Of a DNA stretch of 5,109 nt, positions 1 to 5,109 are shown piece after piece. Source of the stretch: Pedobacter schmidteae (lineage in GTDB: Bacteria > Bacteroidota > Bacteroidia > Sphingobacteriales > Sphingobacteriaceae); the NCBI GenBank assembly GCA_945906015.1, contig CAMDQV010000177.1, positions 1 to 5,109 of the forward strand, read 5' to 3'. Within the stretch, counting starts at the first letter, position 1. The number at the start of each line of letters is the position of its first letter. The translations under genes and the position numbers were made by a program. The notes under the pieces are model-generated. The model was not told the DNA's origin and did not search any database. It saw only the letters and a list, made by a program, of their open reading frames with translations.

Positions 1-850
1 CTCCCATCTGTTTTAAAGCTGCTGCATTTAATTGCTGTTCATATTGATTTTTCATAGGAATAACCAATAGCTTTTTTTTCATAAATAAGGCTTCGGCAGG
101 TGTTTCAAAACCAGCGCCACACAAGACACCTTCAGCCTGAGCCATACTCTTGATAAATTTTTCATTGTGAATGGGTTGTACAGTAACATTCATACTCCTG
201 AATTGTTTCCTGTTATGCTTTGAAAACACGTCCCATGAAACATTTTTAAACTGGCTAAGCTTTGCAATTAACCTCTTATCATCATAAGAAGGAAGATAAA
301 CTGTGTAGTGTCCTTTGTTTGCAATAAGCTGATCTCTGACTTGCTTTCTTATTACCGGAGTAAAAATATTATGTTCATACGATTGGAAATGAAACCCATA
401 ATGAGATGTATTAGGTGCATAATTATTCAGAATGAGCTTTCCAATCATATCATGATGCTCAGTCTTTGGTGTACCTTCAGCCAACACGGTAGCCTGATGG
501 CTAAGGCCAATGCAGGGAATGTTTTTCATATAGCATGCCCAGGCTGAAACTGGCTCAAAATCATTTATTACCAGATCATAATTTTCGACCGGCAATGATT
601 TAATCTCCTTTACAAGCTTATGAATATTTGATTTTATACAGGTTTTCCAAAGGTCAACACCTCCTGATTTACCAAAAATAAAACTCAGTCCACGAAATTT
701 GTACTTTATTGGAAATGGAATACTAAGGTCTCCTTGAGTACCACTCACCAGAATATCGACCTTTCCATGCTGCTGAAGGCAAGGAATAATATCCATAGCA
801 CGGCTTAAATGTCCATTTCCGGTGCCTTGAATGGCATAAAGTATCTTCAT
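1..850 (-). CDS. MurG-like GT-B glycosyltransferase (Glyco_trans_1_3 type), C-terminus off the left edge
   Basis: This is a predicted cytoplasmic or membrane-associated glycosyltransferase that would use a nucleotide sugar; donor and acceptor cannot be read from the sequence. The frame is open from the ATG at 850 to the window edge (283 residues, no stop), and family members are usually about 340-360 residues, so roughly the last fifth is missing. The N-terminus carries the glycine-rich loop GTGNGHLSRA (residues 9-18), as in MurG and family 28 enzymes. NDFEP (96-100) and GLSHQ (115-119) are typical of the PF13528/TIGR00661 group. The C-terminal donor-binding half shows CGAGFETPAEAL (244-255), then P265 and NQYEQQLNA (268-276), the MurG-type sugar-nucleotide signature. 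The start fits because the glycine loop follows the first beta strand directly. The gene is divergent from ppnP. It is not MurG itself: the sequence lacks the usual MurG context and resembles the uncharacterised MurG-like group more closely. Confidence 0.9.
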   Translation of the reverse strand, partial: MKILYAIQGTGNGHLSRAMDIIPCLQQHGKVDILVSGTQGDLSIPFPIKYKFRGLSFIFGKSGGVDLWKTCIKSNIHKLVKEIKSLPVENYDLVINDFEPVSAWACYMKNIPCIGLSHQATVLAEGTPKTEHHDMIGKLILNNYAPNTSHYGFHFQSYEHNIFTPVIRKQVRDQLIANKGHYTVYLPSYDDKRLIAKLSQFKNVSWDVFSKHNRKQFRSMNVTVQPIHNEKFIKSMAQAEGVLCGAGFETPAEALFMKKKLLVIPMKNQYEQQLNAAALKQMG

Positions 851-932
851 TAAAAATAATTAGGTTGATGCTAATTTGCTAAAAATCTATGAAAGTAGAT
901 TGCAAAATGGATAAATTAAATGATCATATTAA

Positions 933-948
933 CTAAGGCTAATCTTAG
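933..948. repeat. Inverted repeat CTAAG-N6-CTTAG
   Basis: CTAAG (933-937) and CTTAG (944-948) are exact reverse complements separated by GCTAAT. The repeat lies 83 bp upstream of the glycosyltransferase start and 158 bp upstream of the ppnP start. The arms are short, so it may be chance; a dimeric regulator site is possible. Confidence 0.3.
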
Positions 949-985
949 GCCAATGTGAAAAATATTCATTTATTCATTATACTAA

Positions 986-1003
986 TAGGATTGATTAATC
1001 CTA
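986..1003. repeat. Inverted repeat TAGGATT-GATT-AATCCTA, possible operator
   Basis: TAGGATT (986-992) and AATCCTA (997-1003) form a perfect 7-bp inverted repeat around a 4-base centre. It lies 103 bp upstream of the ppnP ATG in the divergent intergenic region. No T-run follows on either strand, so it does not look like an intrinsic terminator. An operator for a dimeric regulator is the likeliest role if it is functional, which is inference. Confidence 0.4.
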
Positions 1004-1098
1004 AACCACTACAATGATTAAATATTTACTATAAATCAATTTTCGTATTTTTAACAGAAATAAATCTGAATTAAAAAAAAATATTAAAAAGAATAATC

Positions 1099-1103
1099 AG
1101 GAG
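1099..1103 (+). promoter_or_regulatory. Shine-Dalgarno-like AGGAG ahead of ppnP
   Basis: AGGAG sits only 3 nt before the ATG at 1107, closer than the usual 5-9 nt. Bacteroidota genes generally lack strong Shine-Dalgarno sequences, so this may be coincidental. The chosen start is backed independently by alignment of the protein with E. coli PpnP. Confidence 0.4.
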
Positions 1104-1106
1104 AAA

Positions 1107-1388
1107 ATGATTGTAATCAGTGAATATTTTGATGGAGCTGTAAAATCACTTGGGTATGACTCAAAGGATGGTAAATCAAGCATTGGCATTATTGAGGAAG
1201 GTGAATATAAATTTGGTACATCTATGCATGAAACGATGATTGTTCTGGAGGGAGAACTAGAGGTACTTTTACCGGAATCGGCCATATGGAAAACATTCAC
1301 CAATGGTCAGAGTTTTGAAGTTTCCGCAAACCAATCGTTTACGGTTCGATCAGGAATGCAAACTTCTTATTTATGCAAATACAAATAG
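1107..1388 (+). CDS. ppnP: Pyrimidine/purine nucleoside phosphorylase PpnP (YaiE/DUF1255 cupin)
   Basis: PpnP catalyses phosphorolysis of several purine and pyrimidine nucleosides to the free base and ribose 1-phosphate in the cytoplasm, feeding nucleoside salvage. The product is 93 residues, against 94 in E. coli (formerly YaiE, DUF1255), and aligns over its whole length. Shared landmarks are EYF.G.VKS near residues 6-14, GEYKFGT (31-37), the cupin-strand block MIVLEGELEVLLPES (44-58) and the closing TSYLCKYK (86-93). A single small beta-barrel (cupin) domain is expected, without signal peptide or membrane segment. The full-length match supports the ATG at 1107. The gene stands alone on the plus strand, divergent from the glycosyltransferase, and its stop is only 2 bp from the stop of the convergent nuclease gene, with no visible terminator hairpin between them. 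Nothing in the surroundings links it to another nucleoside gene. Confidence 0.95.
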   Translation: MIVISEYFDGAVKSLGYDSKDGKSSIGIIEEGEYKFGTSMHETMIVLEGELEVLLPESAIWKTFTNGQSFEVSANQSFTVRSGMQTSYLCKYK

Positions 1389-1390
1389 TG

Positions 1391-2788
1391 CTAATTAGGA
1401 ATATCTGAATCTATTGAGGTACTAGTTGACCTGATCTTAAGAGGATATCGAATTGAATAATTAAAAACCATATTCCGTATATAATCATTGGATGCATAAG
1501 GTGTCAGATATTTTTTAAGATCCGCGATATCTTCATCTTTGAGATCTGTCGAAACATATCCCATACCATAAAAACGGCCTTCTTCCATTAAAATACAACT
1601 TTTTTCAGTTAGGTTTCTACCCTCATCAATAACCATAAAACTGGGCAAAGCAGACTTTAATTTAGAAAGAGCATTGATTACACGTTCATTATAACTAGCA
1701 GGGCTCTCCATTTGTTCACATGCTTTTTTACAAATTTGTTCATTGATTGAGATACAGGGGTCATTATTTCGCTGAACGAAGCAAAGTTTAGGACAAAGAT
1801 TAAATTCAGTGATCAGATTTTTTATCAGAGTATGGCCATCTAAAATTTTGTTAAAGGTGTAAAATGGTTTTGAAAATTTATTCTTTTTGTCAACAGCTAG
1901 GCGCAAATATCCATTTTGATCATCAAACGAATATAGACCAAAGGCATGTTCAAATCTTTTCAGAGAACGGTTATAAGCAGGCCATAATCGCTTGATTTCA
2001 ATCGCTTCTAGAATAAAAGCCATTAATTCAGTGCCACATTCCTGGAAACTGATATGGTGTATATCTCTTAAAAATTCTTGTTTTTGCTTGCCTGGTTTAT
2101 TATTAGCAAAATGACTGGTAACTCTTTTTTTTATGTTTTTGGCTTTTCCAACATAGATCACCTTCGATTTACTATTGTGGAAATAGTAAATCCCTGAAAC
2201 TGTGGGAAGTTTATCCATATCCTCTTTAGGCAAATGAGGTGGCAAGGACTGCTCTTTTGACCTTGGGTTTAATGTTTTAATGATATGGCCTTCATAATCC
2301 TTTTCAAGCAGCATTGAAAAAAGCTTTGAGGTTGCTTCCGCATCACCCATAGCCCTATGCCTTTCTAAGACCTCTATTCCCACTTCTTTACAAAGGCGCC
2401 CGAGGCTATATGAAGCAAGTCCAGGAATGATCTTACGACTCAACCGAACTGTGCAAAGCTTTCGAGATTGTAAGTGAAAACCTGCCGTGGCAAGATGATA
2501 ATGAAGAAATGAAAAATCAAAATTAACATTATGGGCTACAAAGATCTTATCATGTAAAAGATCATATATCTGTTTGGCAAGCTCATTAAACCTAGGTGCA
2601 GACCTTACCATATCATCATTAATACCAGTAAGTGACTGGATATAAATGGGTATTGGAATTCCGGGGTTAATAAGCGTTCGAAACTGTTCAGTTACTTCTT
2701 TACCGTTATGAATTAAGATTGCGATTTCAGTGATACCATTTGCACTAGCATGACCACCTGTTGTTTCAATATCGACTATCGCGTACAT
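1391..2788 (-). CDS. DnaQ-type 3'-5' exonuclease fused to UvrC-like GIY-YIG endonuclease module
   Basis: This 465-residue cytoplasmic protein is a probable DNA repair or processing nuclease. The N-terminal DEDDh exonuclease domain (about 1-165) has Exo I DIETTG (D6, E8), Exo II HNVNFD (H86, D91) and Exo III HRAMGD (H144, D149), so all four acidic metal ligands and the general-base histidine are present. The GIY-YIG domain (about 193-280) has GIYYF (199-203), IYVGKAKN (211-218), R222, E261 and N273 in LWPAYN, matching UvrC and Cho. C336, C345, C353 and C357 follow with UvrC-like spacing (PC, 8 residues on C, 4 on C). Residues about 360-465 are family-specific and of unknown role. The UvrC RNase H-like nuclease and helix-hairpin-helix parts are absent. 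Exo I at residues 5-10 fixes the start, and a TAnnTTTG element lies 17 nt upstream. Such fusions are known in several phyla, including mycobacteria, but physiological substrates remain unclear. A Cho-like repair role is inference. Confidence 0.92.
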   Translation of the reverse strand: MYAIVDIETTGGHASANGITEIAILIHNGKEVTEQFRTLINPGIPIPIYIQSLTGINDDMVRSAPRFNELAKQIYDLLHDKIFVAHNVNFDFSFLHYHLATAGFHLQSRKLCTVRLSRKIIPGLASYSLGRLCKEVGIEVLERHRAMGDAEATSKLFSMLLEKDYEGHIIKTLNPRSKEQSLPPHLPKEDMDKLPTVSGIYYFHNSKSKVIYVGKAKNIKKRVTSHFANNKPGKQKQEFLRDIHHISFQECGTELMAFILEAIEIKRLWPAYNRSLKRFEHAFGLYSFDDQNGYLRLAVDKKNKFSKPFYTFNKILDGHTLIKNLITEFNLCPKLCFVQRNNDPCISINEQICKKACEQMESPASYNERVINALSKLKSALPSFMVIDEGRNLTEKSCILMEEGRFYGMGYVSTDLKDEDIADLKKYLTPYASNDYIRNMVFNYSIRYPLKIRSTSTSIDSDIPN

Positions 2789-2805
2789 CCTTTAAGATTA
2801 TGAGC

Positions 2806-2813
2806 CAAATATA
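2806..2813 (-). promoter_or_regulatory. Bacteroidota-type -7 element (TATATTTG) for the exonuclease/GIY-YIG gene
   Basis: Read on the minus strand this is TATATTTG, an exact match to TAnnTTTG, the -7 element used by the Bacteroidota primary sigma factor. It ends 17 nt before the ATG at 2788, implying a leader of roughly 10 nt. I see no good TTG -33 element at 19-21 nt upstream. It suggests this gene can be transcribed independently of the DUF3820 gene 91 nt upstream. Confidence 0.45.
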
Positions 2814-2879
2814 AACAGAATATACTAAGATTGTTAGTAATAAATAGCCTGAACCTATTAATTGGCATTTCAGAATAAC

Positions 2880-3089
2880 TTATTTTCTTAATGGTTTTAG
2901 CAAGTATTCTAATCCATTGAGCTTAATTTCATACATTGATGCAAGTAATATCCCGATCTTGCCTTGTGGAAACCCATTAGATTCATACCAAACAAGATAA
3001 AATTCTGGAAGATCACATATTAATTTGCCTTTGTATTTACCAAAAGGCATCCTCATACTGACCAAATCGTTCAGGATCTCAGGATTCAT
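2880..3089 (-). CDS. DUF3820 family small protein (QSregVF_b type)
   Basis: This is a 69-residue cytoplasmic protein of unknown function. It carries the family signature MPFGKYKGK (residues 14-22), followed by DLPEFYLVWY (26-35), GFPQGK.G (39-46) and a C-terminal helix with MYEIKLNGLEYLL (52-64). This is the full family pattern and a typical length. The family has been named after a putative quorum-sensing-regulated virulence factor, but that label carries no known biochemistry. From memory, related PFGKYKG segments also occur attached to DnaQ/RNase T-type exonucleases, which makes the exonuclease gene next downstream noteworthy; that link is inference. The ATG at 3089 lies inside the end of the transporter gene (11-nt overlap, different frame), so translation is probably coupled to it. 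There are no membrane segments or signal peptide. Confidence 0.88.
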   Translation of the reverse strand: MNPEILNDLVSMRMPFGKYKGKLICDLPEFYLVWYESNGFPQGKIGILLASMYEIKLNGLEYLLKPLRK

Positions 3090-4269
3090 TTGTATGATCT
3101 TTAACCTTTGCAGGTTTGTATATGAATTGAAGATAAATTAAGGCCAGCAAGGTCAATGCAGCGATAACATAAAAAGTCAGGGGTATCATTGTTACATCAG
3201 AGATGAAGAGCGCCCCTGCAACAAAAGCCCCCAACCCAATACCAGCTTCTAAAGCTATATACATAGTTGCAATAGCCTTACCTCTATAATCAGGATGACT
3301 TAAGTCAACTATCCAGGCAGTTATTGATGGAGATAACATTCCCGTTGCAACTCCATAAATAGCTGATGAAAACATCAAAAATAATGCTGAATCTGATCTT
3401 GCAATCATGATCATGGCGATTACCAAAAGAAATAAAGATAATTTTATGATACTGACCCTCCCAATACGGTCTGACATTTTACCAGACAAAAACCGAATCA
3501 GCAAGGATGAAATGGTAAAAACCATAAAAAAGAGCCCTTTATTTACCACTCCCAGATGACTACCCCAGTCAGAAATTACGGTAAGAATTGCACCATAACT
3601 TAGATAGGAAAGAAAAGTGACAAAAGCACCAGGCAATACCCTTAATTCAATCAGTTCTTTTCGATGCATCTTGAGCATTGAAAAGTTAAAACTTTCTTTC
3701 TTTTTGATAGTCTCCTTCATATTCATCAAGATGATGATCGATAATAGCGCAATAAAGGAAGAGCAATAAAATAGTGCGTTAATTGAGAACCTATCTGTTA
3801 ATTCACTACCAATAGCCGGACCGATTGCTAAACCTGTACTGAAACAAAGTCCATGAATTCCCATTGCTTCGCCCCATCTATTTGCAGGAACTATATCTGC
3901 AACATAAGCTGCTGTTGCTGTAGGCTTAAACCCAGTTGAAAATCCATGAAAAAATCTAAGCCATAAAAACCCTGCAACAGTAGTCCAAAGCGGGTACAAT
4001 AGACCGCAGACAACACAAACCAATGACCCTATGGCCATTACTGGAACACGGCCGATCTTATCGGTAAGCTTCCCGCTAAATGGCCTGGCAATTCCGGCTG
4101 TTATAGTAAAAAGACCAATAATATAGCCTTTATATTCTGCTCCTCCCATACTACTCAGGTATGCAGGCAATTCCGGAATTAGCATATTGAAGCTAGCTGA
4201 AAATAAGAATGAACTCAAACAGAGAAGAGCAAATTGAATAGTATAGATGGGGTGCTTAATAGAAGGCAT
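3079..4269 (-). CDS. Major facilitator superfamily transporter (12-TM, DHA1-like)
   Basis: This is an inner-membrane secondary transporter, probably a proton-coupled exporter; its substrate is unknown. The 396-residue product has about 12 hydrophobic segments in two halves, split by a charged loop near residues 185-210. Motif A occurs in both halves: GKLTDKIGR (66-74) and GKMSDRIGR (263-271). TM4 has the motif B core LRFFHG with R105 and G109. TM5 has the antiporter motif C, G137-x8-G146-x3-G150-P151-x2-G154, with serine in place of the last glycine; this supports drug/proton-antiporter-like export. The frame also opens at a TTG at 4311, but I chose the ATG at 4269. The ATG gives the short N-terminus usual in close relatives (charged stretch, then TM1 from about residue 9), and a -7 promoter element lies 17 nt upstream of it. 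The stop overlaps the DUF3820 gene. The gene is divergent from the EnvC-like gene. Confidence 0.93.
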   Translation of the reverse strand: MPSIKHPIYTIQFALLCLSSFLFSASFNMLIPELPAYLSSMGGAEYKGYIIGLFTITAGIARPFSGKLTDKIGRVPVMAIGSLVCVVCGLLYPLWTTVAGFLWLRFFHGFSTGFKPTATAAYVADIVPANRWGEAMGIHGLCFSTGLAIGPAIGSELTDRFSINALFYCSSFIALLSIIILMNMKETIKKKESFNFSMLKMHRKELIELRVLPGAFVTFLSYLSYGAILTVISDWGSHLGVVNKGLFFMVFTISSLLIRFLSGKMSDRIGRVSIIKLSLFLLVIAMIMIARSDSALFLMFSSAIYGVATGMLSPSITAWIVDLSHPDYRGKAIATMYIALEAGIGLGAFVAGALFISDVTMIPLTFYVIAALTLLALIYLQFIYKPAKVKDHTNES

Positions 4270-4286
4270 AAATTGCGTGTGCCCTG

Positions 4287-4294
4287 CAAAAGTA
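4287..4294 (-). promoter_or_regulatory. Bacteroidota-type -7 element (TACTTTTG) for the MFS/DUF3820 unit
   Basis: Read on the minus strand this is TACTTTTG, an exact TAnnTTTG match ending 17 nt before the ATG at 4269. A TTTG upstream (4312-4309) is only 14 nt away, short of the usual 19-21 nt spacing, so the -33 element is weak or absent. If used, transcription starts downstream of the alternative TTG at 4311, which argues against that longer start. Confidence 0.45.
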
Positions 4295-4343
4295 ATAAGA
4301 ATTTCAACCAAATTTTTGAAATATAGCCGGTAAATACTTTAAA

Positions 4344-4363
4344 CATTATTATGAGAAATAATG
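4344..4363. repeat. Inverted repeat CATTATT-N6-AATAATG, possible shared operator
   Basis: CATTATT (4344-4350) and AATAATG (4357-4363) are perfect reverse complements around ATGAGA. The repeat lies between the two divergent -7 elements, ending 22 bp before the plus-strand element at 4386, where the -33 contact of the EnvC-like promoter would be. No T-run follows, so it is not a good terminator. Regulation of one or both flanking genes is inference. Confidence 0.4.
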
Positions 4364-4385
4364 GCAGTATTTCATCTATTGTTAA

Positions 4386-4393
4386 TAGTTTTG
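4386..4393 (+). promoter_or_regulatory. Bacteroidota-type -7 element (TAGTTTTG) for the EnvC-like gene
   Basis: TAGTTTTG is an exact TAnnTTTG match ending 19 nt before the ATG at 4413, implying a leader of roughly 10-15 nt. At the expected -33 position there is only ATGG (4361-4364), overlapping the inverted repeat, and no clear TTG. Confidence 0.45.
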
Positions 4394-4412
4394 CCACGCA
4401 AAATAACCAGCT

Positions 4413-5109
4413 ATGCGTCTGCTTAAATTCATCATCTTTTTAGCTTTAATGATCACTGTTAATTCAGCTTTTTCACAAAGCAGCTCGGCTCTTCAAAAGC
4501 GAAAGGATATGATCAATAAAGAAATTGAACAGCTAAAGAAAAGCAGAAATAAAATTGATAAAAGCAAAAAACTATCGCTTAATCAGATCAATTTATTAAA
4601 TACACAGATTAGGTTAAGGAAGGAAAAGATCCAAACTATAAATTCGGAGATCAGAATGCTCGATAGCAAAATTATCAGCAATACAACCGAGGTAAAGAGT
4701 TTGCAATCAAATTTAGATAAGCTGAAGGCCGAGTATGCAAAAATGATCCAATTTGCTTTCAAAAATCAGGGAGCTTACAATAAATTAATGTTCCTATTTG
4801 CTGCTAACGATTTTAATCAAGCCTATATGAGGTTAAAATACATTCAGCAAACAGGACAATTCAGGAAAAGACAGGCAAGCAATATTCAGAGCACTCAAGT
4901 CATATTGAAGAAAGAAATTTCTGTTCTGGATCATAATAAAAAAGAAAAAAGCAATTTATTATTAGATCAGATAACAGAGAAACAAACATTAGGAAAAGAT
5001 AAGATTCAACAATCCAAAATATTAACAACATTAACCAAACAGCAAAAGGATCTTCAAAAACAGTTGGGTAAAAAACAAAAGGAAGCTTCAAACTTAAATA
5101 ATGCTATTC
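4413..5109 (+). CDS. EnvC-like murein hydrolase activator (coiled-coil part), C-terminus off the right edge
   Basis: EnvC-family proteins are envelope factors that, in E. coli, couple the FtsEX complex to activation of N-acetylmuramyl-L-alanine amidases during septal peptidoglycan splitting. The frame is open from the ATG at 4413 to the window edge (232 residues, no stop); full-length members run to about 400 or more. Residues 1-21 form a signal peptide: R2 and K5, a hydrophobic core at 6-16, then A19-F-S21 before Q22, a typical Bacteroidota cleavage site. Lysine-, glutamine- and leucine-rich coiled coil follows at about 25-110 and again at 150-232. The break between them, EYAKMIQFAFKNQG (107-120) and NKLMFLFAANDFNQAY (123-138), is the recognisable conserved segment of Bacteroidota EnvC-like proteins. 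The expected C-terminal degenerate M23 (LytM) domain lies outside the window, so activator versus active peptidase cannot be judged. The gene is divergent from the transporter. Confidence 0.87.
   Translation, partial: MRLLKFIIFLALMITVNSAFSQSSSALQKRKDMINKEIEQLKKSRNKIDKSKKLSLNQINLLNTQIRLRKEKIQTINSEIRMLDSKIISNTTEVKSLQSNLDKLKAEYAKMIQFAFKNQGAYNKLMFLFAANDFNQAYMRLKYIQQTGQFRKRQASNIQSTQVILKKEISVLDHNKKEKSNLLLDQITEKQTLGKDKIQQSKILTTLTKQQKDLQKQLGKKQKEASNLNNAI

Larger units (their letters stand above)
851..1106. other. AT-rich divergent intergenic region, glycosyltransferase / ppnP
   Basis: These 256 bp lie between two divergent starts and must hold both promoters. I found no convincing open reading frame or RNA gene. 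No exact TAnnTTTG element is present on either strand at the distance seen for the other genes here; TATTTTTA at 1046-1053 is a one-mismatch version facing ppnP. The region holds two short inverted repeats, listed separately, and a very A-rich run at about 1071-1092 just ahead of ppnP. Confidence 0.6.

Noticed and set aside
72..79. Run of eight A (coding strand) inside the glycosyltransferase, a possible slippage site
   Set aside because: The frame stays open and the family motifs continue correctly on both sides, so there is no sign of a frameshift; it encodes three lysines.
308..547. 79-residue plus-strand open frame
   Set aside because: It lies wholly inside the glycosyltransferase gene on the opposite strand, shows no recognisable family and has low-complexity composition; it is a shadow frame.
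1097..1303. 68-residue minus-strand open frame
   Set aside because: It is antisense to ppnP, whose identity is firm; the serine-rich translation matches no family I know.
2843..2865. Possible terminator after the upstream start region of the nuclease: AATAG-N7-CTATT and near-palindrome CCTATTAATTGG
   Set aside because: The stems are short and AT-rich, overlap one another, and are not followed by a T-run on the minus strand, so they are too weak to call a terminator for the DUF3820 transcript.
4215..4397. 60-residue minus-strand open frame overlapping the transporter start
   Set aside because: Its hydrophobic character mirrors the transporter's first helix in another frame, and it spans the likely promoters; no family resemblance.
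4900..5091. 63-residue minus-strand hydrophobic open frame
   Set aside because: It is antisense to the lysine/glutamine-rich coiled coil of the EnvC-like gene, which naturally yields phenylalanine- and leucine-rich translations on the other strand.
1..5109. CRISPR array, transposon ends, tRNA/rRNA genes, toxin-antitoxin or defence locus
   Set aside because: I saw no spaced direct repeats, transposase, terminal repeats, tRNA-like cloverleaf or defence-family proteins. The nuclease fusion alone, amid housekeeping genes, does not make a defence island.

Overview
The window looks like a chromosomal segment of an AT-rich Bacteroidota bacterium, most likely in or near the Sphingobacteriales. Three things point there. 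The protein families are typical of that group, such as a MurG-like glycosyltransferase and an EnvC-like factor whose signal peptide ends in AFS|Q. Matches to the Bacteroidota -7 promoter element TAnnTTTG lie just upstream of three genes. Most starts lack a strong Shine-Dalgarno sequence. Assignment below phylum level is inference.

Layout from left to right: (1) 1-850, minus strand, a glycosyltransferase of the Glyco_trans_1_3/MurG-like type, cut by the left edge; (2) 851-1106, an AT-rich divergent intergenic region with two small inverted repeats; (3) 1107-1388, plus strand, ppnP, a pyrimidine/purine nucleoside phosphorylase; (4) 1391-2788, minus strand, a fusion of a DnaQ-type 3'-5' exonuclease with a UvrC-like GIY-YIG endonuclease module, convergent with ppnP and only 2 bp from it; (5) 2880-3089, minus strand, a 69-residue DUF3820 protein; (6) 3079-4269, minus strand, a 12-helix major facilitator superfamily transporter whose stop overlaps the DUF3820 start by 11 nt; (7) 4270-4412, a divergent promoter region with two TAnnTTTG elements and an inverted repeat between them; (8) 4413-5109, plus strand, the N-terminal half of an EnvC-like, signal-peptide-bearing coiled-coil protein, cut by the right edge.

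The MFS and DUF3820 genes almost certainly form one translationally coupled unit. The exonuclease/GIY-YIG gene follows in the same direction but has its own apparent -7 element, so it is probably also transcribed separately. The other genes look like unrelated housekeeping functions: nucleoside salvage, surface glycosylation and cell-wall division.

I see no CRISPR array, mobile element, RNA gene or clear defence system. The most interesting item is the exonuclease/GIY-YIG fusion. It keeps all visible catalytic residues of both nucleases and also a cysteine quartet spaced like the one reported to bind an Fe-S cluster in UvrC. Similar fusions are known in other bacteria, so the architecture is not new, but its function is poorly understood.
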